A program made the position numbers and the translations under genes. The notes under the pieces are model-generated. The model saw only the letters and a program-made list of their open reading frames with translations. It was not told where the DNA came from and searched no databases. Below, piece after piece: positions 1 through 9,687 of a stretch of DNA of 64,000 bases (position 1 is the first letter of the stretch; the number at the start of each line of letters is the position of its first letter). Source of the DNA: Gonapodya sp. JEL0774 (taxonomy: Eukaryota > Monoblepharomycota > Monoblepharidomycetes > Monoblepharidales > Gonapodyaceae); assembly GCA_027604505.1 (NCBI GenBank), contig JADIIX010000015.1:124001-188000 (forward strand). The letters are read 5' to 3'.

Positions 1-1655
1 ATCGGGAGCCAGATTATCAAGACAGTTAAGGCGGAATCCACAAAAGAGGCGCGTGCAGCAAAGGTGGAAGCGTTTTGTGGTGACGTGACTGGGAAAAATG
101 AAGGTATTTCTCAACCACTCCTACCCGGAGGCAAGGACCATCCGACCAGTCTGTCTTTTCTTTCAGTCAGAACAAACGGTAAACATGCCGCAGCAAAAGA
201 AGCCAAGGCAGCGCAGCCGCCATCTGCTGTCACTGTGACCCAGATTCCTCCACCGCAACATGCTTTGGCTGATCGGTTCGGCCAGTTTGGTGGTCAGTAC
301 GCACCGGAAGCGTTGGTGGATTGCCTGGACGAGTTGGAAAAGGTTCATATAAATTTAATGGACCTGTTTGGCGAATTCCTGATACCGTGAATTACTTTTG
401 ATAAAGGCGTACGTGGCGGCATCGAATGACCCAGCTTTCTGGGCCGAGTTCGAGTCCTACTACGACTACATTGGTCGTCCATCTCGCCTGCACGAAGCAT
501 CACGTTTGACAGAATACGCAGGAGGTGCACGCATCTGGCTCAAGCGGGAGGACCTGAACCACACTGGATCCCACAAGATCAACAATGCCATCGGGCAAGC
601 GCTTCTTGCCAAGCGGTTGGGCAAAAAGCGGATTATTGCGGAGACGGGCGCTGGGCAGCACGGCGTTGCGACTGCCACCATTTGCGCCAAACTTGGACTC
701 AAGTGCATCATCTACATGGGCGAAGAAGATGTGCGAAGACAAGCTCTCAACGTCTTCAGAATCCGACTTTTGGGTGCCGAAGTTGTTCCCGTCTCGTCGG
801 GGAGCAAGACACTTAAGGACGCAGTCAACGAGGCGATGAGGGACTGGGTCACCAACGTCCAAAACACGCACTACATCATTGGTTCCGCGATCGGACCTCA
901 TCCCTTTCCAACCATTGTGCGAGATTTCCAGTCGGTCATAGGCAAGGAAGCTAGAAAACAAATGCTGGAGAAGGCGGGAAAGCTGCCAGACATAGTCATG
1001 GCATGTGTTGGAGGTGGTTCAAACGCGATCGGTCTCTTCTATCCTTTTGTGCAAGATAAAAGCGTACGGATTATTGGAGTTGAAGCTGGTGGAGATGGTG
1101 TGGATACCGGAAGACATTCAGCCACGCTCGCGAAGGGAACACCCGGTGTACTCCACGGCACCCGGACGTACTTGCTTCAAGACGCGAATGGGCAGATCAT
1201 CGAGACGCACAGTATCAGCGCCGTGAGTTTGCTAGTTGTACCCGTAGCTGGATCTGGTGGAGACTTGAGTTTTATTTGGTTTACTCGACAGGGCCTCGAT
1301 TATCCTGGCGTCGGACCTGAGCACGCCTTCTTGAAAGATTCTGGGAGAGCCGAGTATGTAGCTGTTTCTGACAAGGAGTCGCTCATCGGGTTCAGGTTAG
1401 TCTGTGAGCTCGAAGGTGAGTTTCAGGATTTGGACGGAGGGCATGTTTCATGTAGTGAATTTCCTTGTAAACAATGCTTCGTACTCCCACCACCCCATAG
1501 GGATCATCCCCGCGCTTGAAACGGCTCACGCCTTCTACTACCTCCTCGAAATCGCCAAAACCCTCCCCAAAGACAAGGACATTCTCATCGCCGTCAGCGG
1601 ACGGGGTGACAAGGATGTTGTGTCGGTCGCAGAGGCGCTGCCAAAGTTTGGGTGA
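1..1655 (+). CDS. TRP5: Tryptophan synthase (fused alpha-beta), 3' part
   Basis: Partial at the window edge. The beta domain makes L-tryptophan from indole and serine with pyridoxal phosphate. Bases 1-103 read as the end of the alpha domain and linker. Exons joined by eye are 1-103, 167-342, 407-1415 and 1501-1655. Introns are 104-166 (63 bp, no stop in frame, so it hides as coding), 343-406 and 1416-1500. Diagnostic blocks are [14 protein letters not shown], the PLP-lysine motif [22 protein letters not shown], the phosphate-binding [21 protein letters not shown], and a C-terminus in SGRGDKD. The fused alpha-beta order is the fungal arrangement. No broken catalytic residue is seen in the visible part. 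The next gene is convergent. Confidence 0.95.
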
Positions 1656-2009
1656 GTTTAGACGGCGCCGACGAATTTGTGTGCTCTCTGTTGTTTGTTT
1701 GTTGGGTTCGCTGGTTATGGAACGAAATGCTCAACGGTAGCCACGAAGTACTAAACGAGGTTTCGTTTTTGCTTTTATTCTAGTCCCCAAATTGGATGGG
1801 ACTTGAGATTCGAGGACCACAAGATGTACTGAACTGTAGATGGCAGGCAACACAGAACGTTTGCTTTGAAATACACAATGCATGCACATTTGGCCAAAAT
1901 CATTCTCATGGTCCATTACAGTAATAACACAACGCTAAAGATTACGAAAACAAACTACCACAAAAAAAAAAGAAAGAAAGAAAGAAAGGGAAAAAGAAAC
2001 CCAATCAAA
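1656..2009. other. Convergent intergenic region
   Basis: This 354-bp gap lies between two genes whose 3' ends face each other. It holds an A-rich stretch followed by a GAAA microsatellite at about 1961-1990, probably 3' UTR material of both genes. I see no other gene in it. Confidence 0.6.
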
Positions 2010-4846
2010 TTAACCTTTCGCTTCGTCACGAAGTAAAGCAACCATGCTGGGTACTCCCAAACCAAACATCAACACCGAATAAAGGGCCAACTGGGCTCCG
2101 AACCCAGCTTGTGCGTATATCCAGGCTGACAGGGGCTGGGAGATGAGCATCGCTGGGAGTAAGTACATGGTGACAGAAGGAGAATATGTCGCTCAAATTG
2201 AAATGCAAACGCAGAGAAGGTCGGCCACACCAGGTCGCGGCAACCCGATGACTCACCACCAGAGTACACAAAGCACCAAATACCGTACAGGGTCGCTCCC
2301 ATATCCACCTCATCACTGTCGTCCGCGCTCACAACGGGTCCGTGGCCACCCCCACCGCCGCCACCGCTGGCGTGACCGGTCCTTGTCTGGTCCCAGCCAA
2401 ACTTTTTCGCCATCTGCTTGTTGGCTACACGGGTCATTTCAGGCAACGTGGGCGCCAGCGTGAACCCGAGTGCGAACCCGTACACACTCAGGACGGCCAC
2501 TTCGAGGATTTTGGCCACGGCAAGGCTCGAAGTCACTCGCACGGGGAGCACCAAGGCCGGCGAGACGACCGTGTTGGCGACGATGCCCGCCACAAGGACG
2601 TAGATGCCCCACGTGTCGTACGACCTGGGGGGCTGTTTGGCGGGCTGGGCCTCCACGTCCGACCCCGACTCTGTGGACGAGGCGAGCGATGGTGTGGCAT
2701 CTCCCTCGTGCTGATCGTCCGCGGCCCACGCGACGGGCCACTCGAGCACCTTCCCGCACGTCACCATACCTAGGATGTAAAACACGGTCCAGGCGAAGAA
2801 GTAGACCCCGCCGACCTCGGTGGGTGTCGCGGCGAAGACGGCGTGCAGGTAGGACGGGAGGGTGGGTTCGAGGCCCGCGGCGAGGAAGATGGTGAGAAAG
2901 AGGGGAAACAAGACCAGGCCGACTTGGATCGAGAGGACTGAGAAGGGTCCATGGGCCTGGGCTTGCGTGTGGGCCGTGCCAGAGGTGGCGGTGGCGGTGG
3001 TGGTGGCGGTGCCCATGCCGGAGAGCAGAGGGGTGGTTTCGGACTCGTCCGAGACGGCCACAGGAACATCCGCCGGTTCCGCCGCGGGCGCCGCACCCGC
3101 ACCCAGTCCGGTGTCCTTGTCGTTCCCGTTGGCTGTACCCTTCCCGTTCCCCACCGCGCCGTATCCGTTCCCGTTCCCAACTTGCTCCTCTCCCACTTCC
3201 GCCCACGCCGTCTCGACCAGCTCGACGGCCCCGTCCACGCCCAGATCGACGGTACACCATCCGACGGCGAGCAAGAGTGTGATGAGCACGGCGGGGCCAA
3301 AGACCCAGAGGTTGCGGTCGAAGAGGTAGCCCGAGATAGGGAGAGAGCAGAGCTCGCCGATCCAGTGGGAGGAGACTATGGGGGGGGGGGGGGAAGAGAG
3401 GTGGGGCAGATGGTGGAGTGGGGGTTGAGACTATGATTCACGATAGCAGAAGCAAGAGAGACCATAGAGAACACAGTAGCTGCATGTTTGATTTCAACTC
3501 TCCCTTACCCCCACGTGGCCACATCCCACCCATTTTGCCTCTCCGACTCCCCACACCGGTCCGATTTGCCCGCCCAACCTGCCATCGCGACCATCCCCCG
3601 TCCCCCGACCTCCCGCGCCCCCGCCACCTCACCTATAATCGTACTTCCGAAGCTCGCTTCAGGCACGAGCACTTTGGGCCTCGCTGCGGCATGGACCCGT
3701 GTCCCCGATCTGGCCGTGCTTGCCACGTATGCGTCCCACTGGGCGTCGACCCAGGCGGCTTGCTTCACTCGCTCGGCGCAGAAGCGGGACCAGACCGCGA
3801 GGGTGACGATCCTTTGGTGGGTGTGGGACGTGGGTGGTCAGCGACAAGGTTTGTGGGGTGTCCGGTGTACGTCCACAACACGGTCGATATGGAACCGTTG
3901 CAGAGGGCCATGCTGGACGATCCGGCCCATATGGACCGCAAAAAGCCTCGCTCGGCAGGACAAGCCCGCACACTCTCGCATAAACGCTCGCGCGGGCCCT
4001 CGATGACGCTTGGGTAAGCGCCTCCCCCCCCCCCCCCCCCCCCCCATCCGTGTCCCTGGCCGTCCAAATCCGCATCAAACCCTCTCCACCCACCCACACC
4101 AATACGTACCACGTAAACGCATCCATCAACGCTTGCACCAGCCTCACAAAGCAGAGCCACTCGTACGTGCCCGCGAGTGTGTATATGGCCGATGCGAGCA
4201 GGCAGAGAGCGAGGGCGAAGAGAAGGAGGCCACGGCGGGGCTCGAAGTTGATGGAGGTGGTGAGGGTGTGGGAGTGGGAGTGGGCGGTGGATAGAGGAGT
4301 GCGGCGGGTGGAGCGGTAGGGGAAGAATCGGTCGGTGCCAGCGCCGATGATCTGGACGGGGGAGGGGGGGCAAAGTGGGGGAATGGTGAAGGGGTGATTT
4401 GGAGTGAAGGAGAGTGGGCAAGAAGGGCAATACTTTGTACGTTGATGCAAAAACTTACGGGAGTGAGAATTAGACTCCCGAAGGCGTAGAAGGCGAAGAG
4501 GAATCCCAGCTGAGCAGAGCACGACGAACGCAAGTACAGTTGCGGGCCCACCCAAACAGAGAACGAGAAAAAACGGGAACATAAAAATGAAGACAAAAAA
4601 GCCAAGCGCAAAAGTCAGAAAAACAAGGACGAAAATGATGCATAAAGATGGCGAGAAGATGGGAACAAGAGTTATGACACCGACCTCTTCCTGTGATCTG
4701 TGCATTTTCCCGATGACTAGGGGAGCGAGAATGGGGATGGTGGCCGAGTAGATGTAGCCAGAGAGAAAGACGAGACCGCAGCAGAGGAATTGGAGGTAGA
4801 GATGGTGAGAGAGCAGACCGCGTTTTGGGGTTGACGAGAGTGCCAT
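2010..4846 (-). CDS. Major facilitator superfamily transporter, SLC18-like
   Basis: Membrane transporter of unknown substrate. Clear exons are 4846-4685 (MALSSTPKRG, TM1 and QEE), 4509-4459 (LGFLFAFYAFGSLILTP), a third starting at 4351 (AGTDRFFPYRSTRR, then two helices), one ending at 3633, 3375-2257 (SGYLFDRNLW, then helices 6-11) and 2152-2010 (QPLSAWIYAQAG, stop). All these joins keep phase. A low-complexity cytosolic loop sits between helices 6 and 7 (Gly-Asn repeats, SETTPLLSG). The layout resembles fungal vesicular-amine-type MFS proteins. The stretch 3633-4080 does not give a convincing helix 4 in any frame, and a 21-bp C tract at 4022-4044 sits there. This may be an unrecognised intron, a sequence error or decay. 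The family call rests on the two well-preserved ends. Confidence 0.7.
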
Positions 4847-6067
4847 GATGGGTGCAGGGTGCAGGTGCAGGGTGCAGGTGCTGCGGAGAGAGAAGAGCGA
4901 TGACGTGGACTCGGATGCGGCGATCGATTGGCGTGGATCCGCGTTAGGGGAATCCGCACAATTTGGCACACTGGGGAACACCGGCCCGCTCCGACACCCC
5001 TGCACCCCTCCTGCTGTGGTCGATCGCTGCCCCGCATCCCTTATCTTCAATAACCTCAACACCTATTCCTGGCAAATCACAATTATCCGAAGGACGGACG
5101 TGTCCTGATTACCAACAGGACCCATCACCGTACGGGGAACTGGCGGGCGAGCCTTACATGTCATTACAAACATAAGATGGATAAGATGCAGCGCTCATGG
5201 TTTGGTTTCGCAACTCATCAGTCACCGAAACTCACGACGACAGGATTCATTTGCTTGCCGCGAGACGTCGCATACACCGCCAGAAACTGTCTCAGCTTGG
5301 CACAATCCCGAGACTCTGACCACGAAAACGGCGTGGGGGGCGCGAGTGGGAGCGAATTGTCGTATATGACATCAGTCTTCTAATCCCCAGGTCTGGAGCC
5401 CAGCTGGGCCCCAGCAATCAGCATGCACAGAGCATATACACACAATACATACACTACACGGAATTTTCCGCCAAAAATTCGCCGTATAATCACCAAAAAA
5501 TAAGATTACCTGGTGTCGAAAAGTCAGAAAAAAAAAAGGTGGGAGAGAGCGTGGGCGCGACGGTAGCAAGGGTGAAAAAGGTGCGCGGGTCTGTGGGGAA
5601 TCACGGGGGACGGCCGTTGTCAAACGGGGGTTGAGTGAGAAGTGTGACAATGTCGAGAAGAGGCAGAAGGCAGAAGGGAGATGATAGCCAGATCTTCTGT
5701 TGTGGCTGGATGGATTGATCGAGCGCGCCGCTGTTCCATGACAATCCTTGGAATCGGACTGATTGCAGTTCTTATAACTGAGCCTTCGTGGTTATCGCTT
5801 GCGTGTATCGGTAGATATGTAATTCGTATGTCTTTCCGGTGCTGAAATTTCCATTGTGCGAGGAGACGAGAATCGATGGCAGCAGTCAACGTGTTCTGTA
5901 ATGTGCTGTCGGGCCGACCAGCTGCACTTGGGGTGCTCCACAAACTTTTACCAACAAAAAAACCATCAAACCCCTCCAATCCACTCCGGACCACCGCCGT
6001 TCGACTGGGAATCGTTAAAATAAATATTTCCTCGTGTTGAAAAGTCAAAAAAATGAACTTTGTGGCC
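4847..6067. other. Intergenic region upstream of the MFS gene
   Basis: About 1.2 kb with no convincing gene. It holds the 5' side of the MFS gene and the 3' flank of tRNA-Gly. A short sequence, gaaaagtca followed by an A run, occurs near 5517-5537 and again at 6038-6053 beside the tRNA terminator. Open frames here are short and lack splice-supported continuation. Confidence 0.5.
6047..6053 (-). terminator. Pol III terminator of tRNA-Gly
   Basis: A run of seven A on the + strand is seven T on the transcribed sense strand. It starts 15 bp after the tRNA 3' end, which fits an RNA polymerase III terminator. Confidence 0.75.
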
Positions 6068-6148
6068 TGCAACGGCCGGGAATCGAACCCGGGTCTGGCC
6101 CGAACTGCTGCTTGGCAGGGGCCAATTCTACCACTAGACCACCGTTGC
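6068..6148 (-). tRNA. tRNA-Gly (GCC) with a 10-nt intron
   Basis: The minus strand folds as a cloverleaf. The acceptor stem is GCAACGG/CCGTTGC with discriminator A. The D arm is GTCT-AGTGGTA-GAAT, the anticodon stem GGCCC/GGGCC, and the T arm CCGGG-TTCGATT-CCCGG. The anticodon loop reads CTGCCA with anticodon GCC. It is interrupted one base 3' of the anticodon by about 10 nt (AGCAGCAGTT), the canonical site of nuclear tRNA introns. The length of 81 nt equals a 71-nt tRNA plus the intron. A and B boxes are visible in the D and T arms. Confidence 0.93.
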
Positions 6149-6963
6149 TTTGTTTTGTTAGGGCCCTTGTGGAATAAGGTAATATTGTTATTTGGTATGT
6201 ATAATGCATTAACACGCTTCAGGTGTTTGTTGTGATATTGGGTGAGGTCAAGTGAGCAGTGGTGGCGCACCGCGGATGTGGGAACATGAAACTTAAACCA
6301 GGGAATGAACTGCCGTCAACCGTCAACAGGAACATGAACAGATCCACGGCAGAGATTAGTGGCTTTGCTTGGTCGGAGTCAGAGCGAAATTAGACATTAT
6401 AGCCATCATACGAGTTTGTGGCCGAATGAGTCCTTGGAGTCTCCTGATGCCAGAGGACGTTGCACTTGCCAATTCACTCGTCAATTTGAAACGTTGAGTC
6501 TGCCCTGCTACATTGCTGCACCCACCGTGACTTTATTGTATCTCTTTTTTATATGCACTTGTCACAGCCGCGCAGTACCAGGTGTTTCTGCACCGATCCG
6601 ACCGCTTTAGTGATCTTTGTCATTTTCCATGTGGGTTGCGCCGTTGAAACCACGATTCATGATATCTCATCTCAAATCTTTCAATCAAATTCACACAGAG
6701 CACTCCTTGTACGAGTCCTGTCGTCGTGCTATGTCGTCACGGTTATGTGGTACGATACGCAGTACACATTTTTGATTGTATATTCTTCACATTGCTCCTG
6801 GCTATGTAATGAACTTGAATGCATATGTCATAGTTATTGTGATGCTGGTGGTCCTCGATCAATTCGACAGAGTACTCTCAACGCGAGTCACTTCACAATT
6901 CCTGCGTCACATTCTTGTCATGATCTAAGTACGTCTCAGCAAATGGCTGCGTCCACGCTGGTT
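6149..6963. other. Intergenic region
   Basis: No gene is recognised. It contains the first copy of a diverged ~100-bp repeat (6252-6358). The remainder is AT-richer than its surroundings and has only short open frames. Confidence 0.5.
6252..6358 (+). repeat. Diverged dispersed repeat, copy A
   Basis: It begins GTGAGCAGTGG, then GGCGCACCGCGGATGTGGG, and ends CGGCAGAGATTA. A second copy in the same orientation lies at 8069-8169 and shares the start, a GGGAATGAAC block and the GGCAGAGAT end, with indels in between. No terminal inverted repeat or target duplication is visible. Confidence 0.7.
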
Positions 6964-8045
6964 TTATGTACTCGATCGGCGCTTTGATGTCAACACATTG
7001 AAAATGCTCTGAACTACATGCAAGAGCTGCGAACTCTGCGCGCCAAGTGTATTTACCCTCACCCACAATCCAAGTACATTTACCAAGACTACGCTTCTCT
7101 TGAGTTTATGTCCCTGATCGGCGCGCCAAAGCCCGAGAAGAAGGGAGCTGGTAACAACACTCACAGAAGACAGTCCCATGGCCAGACCAGCAAACTCTGG
7201 CGTAATCCACAGATGCGAGTTAAACGGAAGGAAAACTCCCATTGCGAGTGGTATCCCGACCAAATTGTACCCGCTGATGGTCAACAAAAGTTGTCAGCAC
7301 GGCTGATATTCCCTCGACCCCGGGCACAGACACATCACAAGCATAAACACGTCAAATCACAACGCCCAGTACAAATTCAGCCTCATCCTCTTCACGGTAA
7401 GATCACTGATCTCCAAGAATCTCTCCACCATGGTCAAATCCGCTCTTCCAAGGACGCTCTTGACATCTGACTGCCCCGCGGCATTGCCACCCCTACGTTA
7501 GCAGACGCAAGCGCAGGAGCATCGTTGATCCCATCTCCTACAAAAAAATGACGAAGTGCGGCGCGTGAGTGCGGCGGAGGTCCTGTACGATTCGAGACTT
7601 GCCCGAGGGATCGACACCAGCGCAACGTGAGCCTCGGGAATACCAACCTGCTGCGACGATATTGAGCGTGACTTCCGCCGCATCGCCAGAAATTATATGC
7701 ACGTGCATTCCATGCTCAAGTTGAAGGCTTAACACAACTGCTGAAGTCGTCGGTCTCACTTTGTCGCGGAGCGCAAAAACTGCGAGGATCCCAGAGGACT
7801 TGGAACTGGAAGGAGACTGCTTGCTGTGTAAGGCTACTAAGACCACAGATGATCCTTGACTTTGACGGCTCTCGCAAGTGCTTTCAACTTGGTTGAGAAG
7901 CTTCTCATCCCCATCTGCGATTGATTCTGTACAAGCATGGCATCCGATTCTCATAGTGCCGAGACTTTTGACCTCAGCAACGAGCCCGTTCCCAACTTCC
8001 CCATGAACGCTGACAACGGTCCCGAGAATCTCACGACAGCCTTGG
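6964..8045 (-). pseudogene. Relic of a copper-transporting P1B-type ATPase
   Basis: Fragments of one ATPase lie in the right order but in different frames. The first is an N-domain-like piece near 8045-7830. Next come GILAVFALRDKVRPTTSAV and HIISGDAAEV, GIPEAHV (about 7630-7655), VDPSGKS (about 7600-7617), the hinge GDGINDAPALASANVGVAM (about 7485-7543), LTMVERFLEISDLTVKR, and the last membrane pair (YNLVGIPLAMGVFLP, SSVSVVTSSLLL) after an intron ending near 7285. Frame changes fall between GDAAEV and GIPEAHV, between GIPEAHV and VDPSGKS, before the GDGIND motif, and after GVAM. They are too close together for introns. The membrane helices, CPC motif and DKTGT phosphorylation site expected upstream are absent. 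Sequencing error could explain one shift but not all of them plus the lost half. Confidence 0.75.
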
Positions 8046-8068
8046 CCGCCGTGATTGAGTGGCTTTAT

Positions 8069-8169
8069 GTGAGCAGTGGATGGCGCACCGCGGATGTGGG
8101 AACGGGGAACTGGCAACTGGGAATGAACAACCGCCAAAAGGGACATAAAATAGATACATGGCAGAGATA
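8069..8169 (+). repeat. Diverged dispersed repeat, copy B
   Basis: Second copy of the repeat at 6252-6358, same orientation: GTGAGCAGTGG, GGCGCACCGCGGATGTGGG, GGGAATGAAC, GGCAGAGAT. It sits just where similarity of the minus-strand ATPase relic to its family ends. Confidence 0.7.
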
Positions 8170-9346
8170 AGGAGAAGGTCGATGCAAACGACTTCTCATG
8201 ACAAAGTCCTAGCCCGCAATTGAAATTGCTGTACCGCTCAGGAGAGCGCACCTCACTTTAGCATTGTTAAACTACAACAGGCGAGACACTCAGGAAAAGA
8301 AGAGGCACCCTGTTCAGAATGCTCTTTGTTGTTATATATCAACAACGACAGAACTGGTGAAAACATCGTCTAAACTGAGAGTCCTTAACCAACCAGAGAA
8401 GCACCGCCCAGACATCCTTAAGAAACCCAACAAAACAAAGAATAGTACCGGCGCTTAGTGTACCCGTCTTTAGTTAATCATTTGTACGTACTTCACCATG
8501 TTACACCTCGGACAGATGTCAACCATACACCCGACACACCACACGTGCCAAAGTTGGAGGCTCCAAACAATCGACGCATTACAAAGGGCCTGTCTGAGTG
8601 CAAGATAGAGATCTTCCCGAGTCCGGGTACTTGATACCTTTTGACCGCTTTTCCCGGACTGCCGGCAAGACCATTCTAGTCTCCGAAATCGCGACTGAGG
8701 TTGCGCCTAAATGGCTTGCGATCCTTCTCATTTGCATACGTTATTATTGTGAATTTATAAAACGCAATATGTCTCTAACGGCCAAACCAAATAAATAACA
8801 GATCTTGAACGGAGCCTTGTGCAATTTCCAACACCATCCTGTGCAACAAGCGACGCAGTTCCAAGCTCCACGGAACGCTGTCTTCGGTTTTTTAGTGTCC
8901 GATATTGCTACAACAATGCTCGTGCACCTATCTCGGATCTTCTTGACGTCTTCGTGTCGATGCACCAGTGCTGATAATGGACAGCAGTGAAGGGATCTCC
9001 CCCTCCGTCCAACAAAAAGACTACGTAGGAACATCAATTCATGTTTACAGTCCCGTCGTTCTTGATCAAATGAACTGCTGCTGCCTCAAATGTTAATAGC
9101 ACGACGAGGATGATGATGAAGTGGAAGACGACTTTCGGAGCTGGTGCAACTCACATGGGGTTTTGTTGAAATGATCTATGTGACCTCGTCTTACAGAACC
9201 GTTAGAGTAAAAAAACTCACCGATCAACAACCACCCATTTTGTGACATATTGTGCATTACTATTCACTCACCTCTTTCGTTGATTCACTTCTTTTCCTCG
9301 AGGTTATGGGATAAAACAACAGCGTGAGAAAACATCGTATTCGAAT
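8170..9346. other. Intergenic region without recognised genes
   Basis: I found no splice-supported coding sequence on either strand. If the ATPase relic were intact, its membrane and actuator domains should lie here on the minus strand, but no such motif (TGE, CPC, DKTGT) is readable in any frame. Confidence 0.5.
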
Positions 9347-9640
9347 TTAAACTTTTGAGAGTCCCCCGGCGCGCAGTCCCTGACGGAGATGCCAGCTCAA
9401 GGCCGTCCTCCAAGTCTGGTACTCGTACACAAAGAGCGCTCCCAGACTGTTCTGTCCACGAACGTCCTCGGGATCGGTTTTGAAACATGCAGTCACCAAT
9501 TCCATAAGTCTGTTTTTCTTATCCGTACACACCGGCAGGACTTTGACGTGTGAGTACTTGATGGACTGGTCCTCTGCGACCAAATTCAAAGAATAATTGG
9601 ATACAATGAAATTAAAAACTACCGCAACTGCAAAAATGAG
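9347..9640 (-). CDS. Unrecognised exon-like ORF, possible extra 3' exon of the DCX gene
   Basis: An open frame runs from the strong acceptor-like TTTTTTCTCATTTTTGCAG (about 9627-9645) to a stop at 9347. It contains VKVLPVCTDKKNRLMELV and FVYEYQTWRTALSWHL. It has no in-frame ATG upstream and begins right after the end of the DCX gene (stop at 9688), so it may be an alternative last exon of that gene. No matching GT donor in the DCX tail is convincing. I do not recognise a domain. Confidence 0.3.
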   Translation of the reverse strand, partial: LIFAVAVVFNFIVSNYSLNLVAEDQSIKYSHVKVLPVCTDKKNRLMELVTACFKTDPEDVRGQNSLGALFVYEYQTWRTALSWHLRQGLRAGGLSKV

Positions 9641-9687
9641 AAAAAAACGTAAGGGTACACCACCCTGGGTCGAAATCTACAAATGAT

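Noticed and set aside
3381-3392. G/C homopolymer tracts as regulatory quadruplexes
   Set aside because: They lie in an intron and at an unresolved splice region. A single run does not provide the four G tracts needed.
5372-5650. Minus-strand 92-residue open frame beside the tRNA
   Set aside because: It has low-complexity Phe/Pro composition and no splice support. It spans an A-rich repeat-like segment.
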